From NCBI RefSeq assembly GCF_029407905.1, contig NC_073630.1, forward strand, positions 34,693,001 to 34,757,000: a stretch of DNA of 64,000 nt, in the 5' to 3' direction. Every line of letters begins with the position of its first letter. Position 1 is the first letter of the stretch. The notes under the pieces are model-generated. The model was not told the origin of the DNA and did no database searches. It worked only from the letters and a program-made list of their open reading frames with translations. Positions 59,411-64,000 of the stretch are shown here, piece after piece. Origin of the DNA: Bubalus kerabau (lineage: Eukaryota; Chordata; Mammalia; Artiodactyla; Bovidae). Position numbers and translations under genes: made by a program.

Positions 59411-60419
59411 TCTGCTTTCAAGCTTTCCTTTTTTCATGACATCATGCTCCCTATTATTATTTTTAAAAGTAGAGGCCTTCCTTCTTTTTTATAAATTAAA
59501 TACTGGAAGATTTTAATTTAGAAAAAGTTAAAAAAGCATAGCCCTCTGTAAAAATATTAATGAAATCAGTTCTTATATTCAGTTATTCAGAAGGAATTTA
59601 ATTTTCAGGAAGTGGAAAATAAGTGGAATAGGTAATGACTATGCTATAATATTTAGATGGAATATAATATAATGCTTAGCCCCCCACTGCCCCCTCTCCA
59701 GTCTCTTAGGAAGCGTTTGATTCTTAAGTTGCTGGGTCAGCTGTAGCAATACTAACAACGTTGTTTGGTGATACTAAAATACATGCAAATGTTTTACATT
59801 ATTCTTAATCCAAAATAGTGGACACATTTTACTGATAAGTCTTTTTAAATATCTTTTAAAATTGCATTCCATATTTTAGAATGTTTTTCAGATTTCCATA
59901 TGAAAATAATACTTCGGGAAAGGCGTTTCATTGCTTTACATATTATAGCAATTGATGTAATTTCCTTTGATACCAAAGATTCAGCTAATAAAAATAAGGT
60001 TTTATAGGTCATGTTCTCCCTTGTGGGTATTTTCTGTTTACTTGCCACAATAAATTAAAAAAAATAGATTTTCTGCAGACATTTCTCTTAGCATATTGAG
60101 AATTCTGAGCTATAAGGTCTGCTTATGAACTACAGTCTGATTCTAGTTTATAAAAAAATCCACCTTAAAAACTTTTGGAAATAGAATGTATTCTGTCTCT
60201 TTTAGTTTAATACTGCATGGAAACTAGTTTTGTAGCATTCATAAATTTCTTTGGGTGTGAATGAATTTAAGGAGTCGACACTTCCTTTTTAATATGTTAA
60301 TAGTTTGAGCAAAAACTTACATGTAAATATACATTAAATCATATAATATCTTTTTTGTGAAACTATCCAATGAACTTATGTGTCTCTGAATTCAACATAG
60401 AATAATGTATAATTATAGG
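59411..60419. other. Unassigned AT-rich upstream DNA
   Basis: No gene or repeat was recognised. Confidence 0.45.
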
Positions 60420-60660
60420 TGTGCTGCTGCTACTGCTGCTAAGTCGCTTCAGTCGTGTCCGACTCTGTGACCCCATAGATGGCAGCCCACCAGGCTCCTC
60501 CGTCCCTGGGATTCTCCAAGCAAGAACACTGGAGTAGGTCGCCAATTTCCTTCTCCAATGAGTGAAAGTGAAAAGTGAAAGTGAAGTCGCTCAGTCGTGT
60601 CTGACCCTCAGCAACCCCATGGACTGCAGCCTTCCAGGCTCCTCCATCCATGGGATTTTA
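60420..60660 (-). repeat. Bov-A2 SINE (dimeric)
   Basis: A (GCT)n start, AAGTCGCTTCAGTCGTGTCCGAC, and two units with the GTGAAAGTGAAAAGTGAAAG linker. Confidence 0.92.
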
Positions 60661-60974
60661 TTATGACTAGTCTAATAGGAGCTTTTCAAATTTATAATTT
60701 GATAGGTGGAAAATAATTATGATTTGATTAAGCATTCTTTCCCTCAATGCTATAAACTTTAATGACATTTGTAGTGAGAGAATTTCTAGTTCTTATTTTG
60801 TGAAGTAGAAAAAGTCAAAATGTAAGGAAAGGAAGTAAATACTTTAAATGCTAGAAATGTTAGACTGTATAGGGAGTGGTAAGCAAGTAATGGTGTTTCA
60901 AATAATTTGAGATTAAATGGGAAAAGATTATAGCAGAATAATGGAAGGATAATTAAATATTTAGAGAAAATAAA

Positions 60975-61062
60975 AATATATAATGGCAAAAACCACTACA
61001 ATATTGTAAAGTAATTAGCCTCCAACTAAAATAAATAAATTAAAAAAAAGAAAAAATATATA
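60975..61062 (+). repeat. L1 3'-end fragment
   Basis: ATATTGTAAAGTAATTAGCCTCCAACTAAAATAAATAAATTAAAA is the ruminant L1 terminus with its A-rich tail. Confidence 0.75.
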
Positions 61063-61689
61063 TAAACATGGAAAGAACTGACTTTCAATAAAAAGGTATC
61101 TTTTTCCCATACTATTCTAATTTTAACATGTTGATGTCATGTCTATTAGTTGAATTTCTTAAATCAGTGTTATTTTCTGGAAGTAACTAGAGGAATCTAT
61201 TATGAAAAAGTATATTTTGTGCTGTGGTTCCTGTTAAAGATCCATGTTGTTGAACTAATACATTGATTCTGAAATAACAAGCAGCTGAATGTAGTTCCAC
61301 TCTTACCATATCCTGAAGTTTTATAGAGCACACGACTACAGCAGGTTTAACAAGGGGTACTTGCCTCCCACCCACTGAGACCCCACTCCAGTTAAACCAT
61401 GCATGAAAATAATACACAGTGAAACATCAAAAGTACCTTGAGTGTAGAGTAATTTTGCCTGGGTGCTGCCCAGCTTATATGTTTTCCTGTGTAGAATATA
61501 AAATTTATTTTTCAAAGTTCCAGACAAGTGCACACAAGATGAGGTTTCTCCTGTGTATATTTTCATTAATCTAATATTAAAAAGTCAGTTACTTTGCACA
61601 ATGATGAATTACTTGGGTTTCCTCCAATTGATTTTCTACATTCAGCAATTATATTAAAAAACAAAACAAAACAAAAAACAGATCTTTTT
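61063..61689. other. Unassigned upstream DNA
   Basis: No gene or repeat was recognised; a short (AAAAC)n run lies at 61657-61680. Confidence 0.45.
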
Positions 61690-61885
61690 CTTTTGTGTTT
61701 GTCCCTCTAGGACATTAAGTGCCTTTTGTCCAGAATGCTTATTTTAGCTTATAACGATGGTGCATTTGATTGATGCCTGCCTCCCCAACCCCACTGCAGT
61801 AGTGAGTAGGTCAGGCTTTGCTAGACTTAGGGCTTAGCACAATGTCTGTTCTATAGCAATACTTAATGAATATCAGCTGAAGGAA
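61690..61885 (+). repeat. L2 3' end
   Basis: CTTAGCACAATGTCTGTTCTATAGCAATACTTAATGAATAT follows the L2 terminal order. Confidence 0.55.
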
Positions 61886-62234
61886 GAGTGCTCATGGATA
61901 TTGATGTTACATGGAATCAGGGTCCTTTCTACATTGTGTTTAATTATCTCAGTGAATATTAAGGTTCTAGGATCTTTGATATCGCTTCTTAACTTTGAAA
62001 AATGTCTCAGTTAACTCTACTTCTCCAACACCCCCTCCCAGCCCCAGTCCCTTGCCCCTTTGGAAGTGAGAGATTGATTGGGAAGTTATGAGGACTCCTA
62101 AAGTCCATCAAATGTCTGGCTGAAAAAAAATTGCTTTTATCTTTCATGGGTACACTGAGATAACTCATATTTATTAATTTATTCTTTTATTATTTCTTCA
62201 CTTAAATATTTAAGAAGTATGCTACAACAAAAAA

Positions 62235-62455
62235 AGGGTTTTCCTAGTGGCTCAGTGGTAAAGAGCCACTACATTGCATCCCCCTGCAATGTAGGGGATG
62301 TGGATTTAATCCCTGGGTTGGGAAGATCCTCTGGAGGAGGATATGGCAACCCACTCCAGTATTCTTGCCTAGAGAATCCCATGGACAGAGGAGCCTGGTG
62401 GGCTACAGTCCATGGGGTCACAAAGAGTCAGACACGACTTAAGTGACTGAGCATG
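62235..62455 (+). repeat. Bov-tA SINE
   Basis: GGGTTTTCCTAGTGGCTCAGTGG head to ACACGACTTAAGTGACTGAGCATGC tail. It has a small internal insertion in the tRNA-like part. Confidence 0.92.
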
Positions 62456-63150
62456 CATACACATATTACAGCAAACACTAGAATAAAGGGTAATGAAGTT
62501 TTAACTATGTAGCCAGGTCTGCTTTTACAATCGATAGTATGGCAGCAGAAAGCAATGGTACATTGGCTCACAGGCCAGTTTCCTTGCTTGAGAGTCACTC
62601 ACCTGAGAGGACTGTGTTACTTTTTCAGAAGGGATGAGTTGAAGAATTAATATGCAGCTTAACAGGCTGAGCAGGTGTTCTTTCCTCTTTAGGAATATGG
62701 AGCCCAAATTGAAAAATAACCATACCAACTCCACCCCTTCATCTCCTTCTGGAAGATTAAGATGAAGCTCTGTTCAAATCAGCTTAAATAGAAGGCAATG
62801 GATGTATTTGGTTTTCTAGTGCACAGTTAGCCAAACAAGTTGTTAACAGCTGTGCCCCAGGAGACAAGATTTCCATTAGGAATGCCATCGTTAACTAGGA
62901 GGATGAAAGCTGAAAGTCCATCTGGGTGACTGCTGGGAGAGTTCCTCCTTCCTGCTGAAGGTGAACACCAGCATCTTTATAAACAGATCACATGGCATGC
63001 TTGAGAAGGAGAAAGGGCTAAAGGAGTGTCTCTCCACACAGTATAGAGGTCTAGAGATAGAAGAGTTGCTGGAGTTAATGGAGGAAGTGAGAATAAAAGA
63101 GAACAGAATGTGAAGATTTCAGTAATATGAAAGGAATACACATCTGGCAA
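62456..63150. other. Unassigned upstream DNA
   Basis: No gene or repeat was recognised. Confidence 0.45.
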
Positions 63151-63240
63151 TAGGAGAAACAGAAAGGAAGAGGAGAAAAGGGGAAGGAAGAAAAAGAAAG
63201 GGTGAATATGAAGGAGAGGGAGAGAGAGAGAGAGAAGAAA
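63151..63240. repeat. Purine-rich (GA)n tract
   Basis: Nearly all A/G for about 90 bases, ending in a (GA)n run at 63219-63236. Confidence 0.93.
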
Positions 63241-63490
63241 TTGACATGGGCACAAAGAAATGCCATTCTGTACTGCTGGAGACATTCTTTGAAGGGTCTC
63301 TTTTATTTATTTATTTATTTTTTTGAAAAATTCCAAAACAACAAGAAATATCCCCAACTCTGAAAGCTGTAAGGAAATCTGCTACTGGTCCTGTGAGGAA
63401 ACAGCATTTATGACAGCTGGTAATACTGAGTATTGTCTCTTGGGGAGGTTGGGGGCTGCTTCTTCAAGCATATCTCTAAGATATGGGAAT

Positions 63491-63767
63491 GCTACTGCTA
63501 CTGCTAAGTCGATTCAGTCGTGTCCGACTCTGTGTGACCCCATAGATGGCAGCCCACCAGGCTCCCCTGTCCCTGGGATTCTGCAGGTAAGAATACTGGA
63601 GTGCGTTGCCATTTCCTTCTCCAATGCATGAAAGTGAAAAGTGAAAGTGAAGTCGCTCAGTCGAGTCCGACCCTCAGCGACCCCATGGACTGCAGCCTTC
63701 CAGGCTCCTCTATCCATGGGATTTTCCAGGCAAAAGTACTGGAGTGGGTGCCATTGCCTTGTCCAAA
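63491..63767 (-). repeat. Bov-A2 SINE (dimeric)
   Basis: It is framed by a 10-base TSD, ATATGGGAAT, at 63481-63490 and 63768-63777. Confidence 0.96.
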
Positions 63768-64000
63768 ATATGGGAATAGGGCCATGGAAAAAGGGCAGGA
63801 TCAGATTCAGATGTACTGAATCTTGGCTGTAGATAAGACCTTTAGTAATGTGTTTAGCTTCTTTAAATAGCCTAGTTTCTACATGAATGGGCTAATGTCC
63901 TTTATAGTTTTTTATTGTGAGGGTTATATGAAACAATCAGCATATCACAGAAGCATCAAAGTGTGATTTCCATGTTAATGTGTTATTTCTATCTTCCTAA

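Overview
The window is mammalian nuclear DNA from a ruminant, most likely a bovid such as cattle, yak, buffalo, sheep or goat. The evidence is the mobile DNA: at least eleven fragments or copies of the RTE-clade retrotransposon BovB, and about two dozen copies of SINE families known from ruminants (Bov-tA, Bov-A2, CHR type). Many are still framed by readable target-site duplications (TSDs). Older mammalian repeats (MIR, L2, MaLR LTRs, hAT/MER, L1) lie beneath them. No bacterial, phage or CRISPR features were seen.

The one host gene I can support is ARSJ (arylsulfatase J), on the minus strand. Its first coding exon (36833-37233) encodes the N-terminal membrane/signal segment, the first metal-binding Asp pair and the CTPSR formylglycine motif, and ends in a consensus splice donor. 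Everything below 36832 is therefore the start of ARSJ intron 1; the second coding exon lies outside the window. A CpG-rich segment at about 37000-38480 carries the 5' UTR and promoter. Everything above it is upstream flank.

Layout: 1-36832 is intron, with a possible CR1/L3-type reverse-transcriptase relic at 0.7-1.0 kb, BovB at 3.2-4.6, 14.9-15.7, 21.3-24.5 (nearly full length) and 32.2 kb, L2 at 8.8, 10.9, 18.7, 26.7 and 28 kb, and a solo ERV LTR near 30 kb. 36.8-38.5 kb is the ARSJ exon and CpG island. 38.5-64 kb is repeat-dense upstream DNA. It contains a BovB nested in another BovB (43.9-46.5 kb), a BovB nested in a SINE (52.4-53.5 kb), a MaLR LTR split by an ERV LTR that is split by BovB (55.9-57.3 kb), and an isolated GC-rich non-repeat patch at 59 kb.

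I did not find a convincing new biological system. The best leads are the CR1-like open frame, the precisely dated nested insertions, two BovB subfamilies with different 3' pentamer tails, and the CpG-rich patch 21 kb upstream of ARSJ. Repeat family names come from recognising consensus words by eye. Family-level calls for young repeats are firm, subfamily and old-repeat calls are weaker, and edges without a TSD are good to roughly 20-50 bases.
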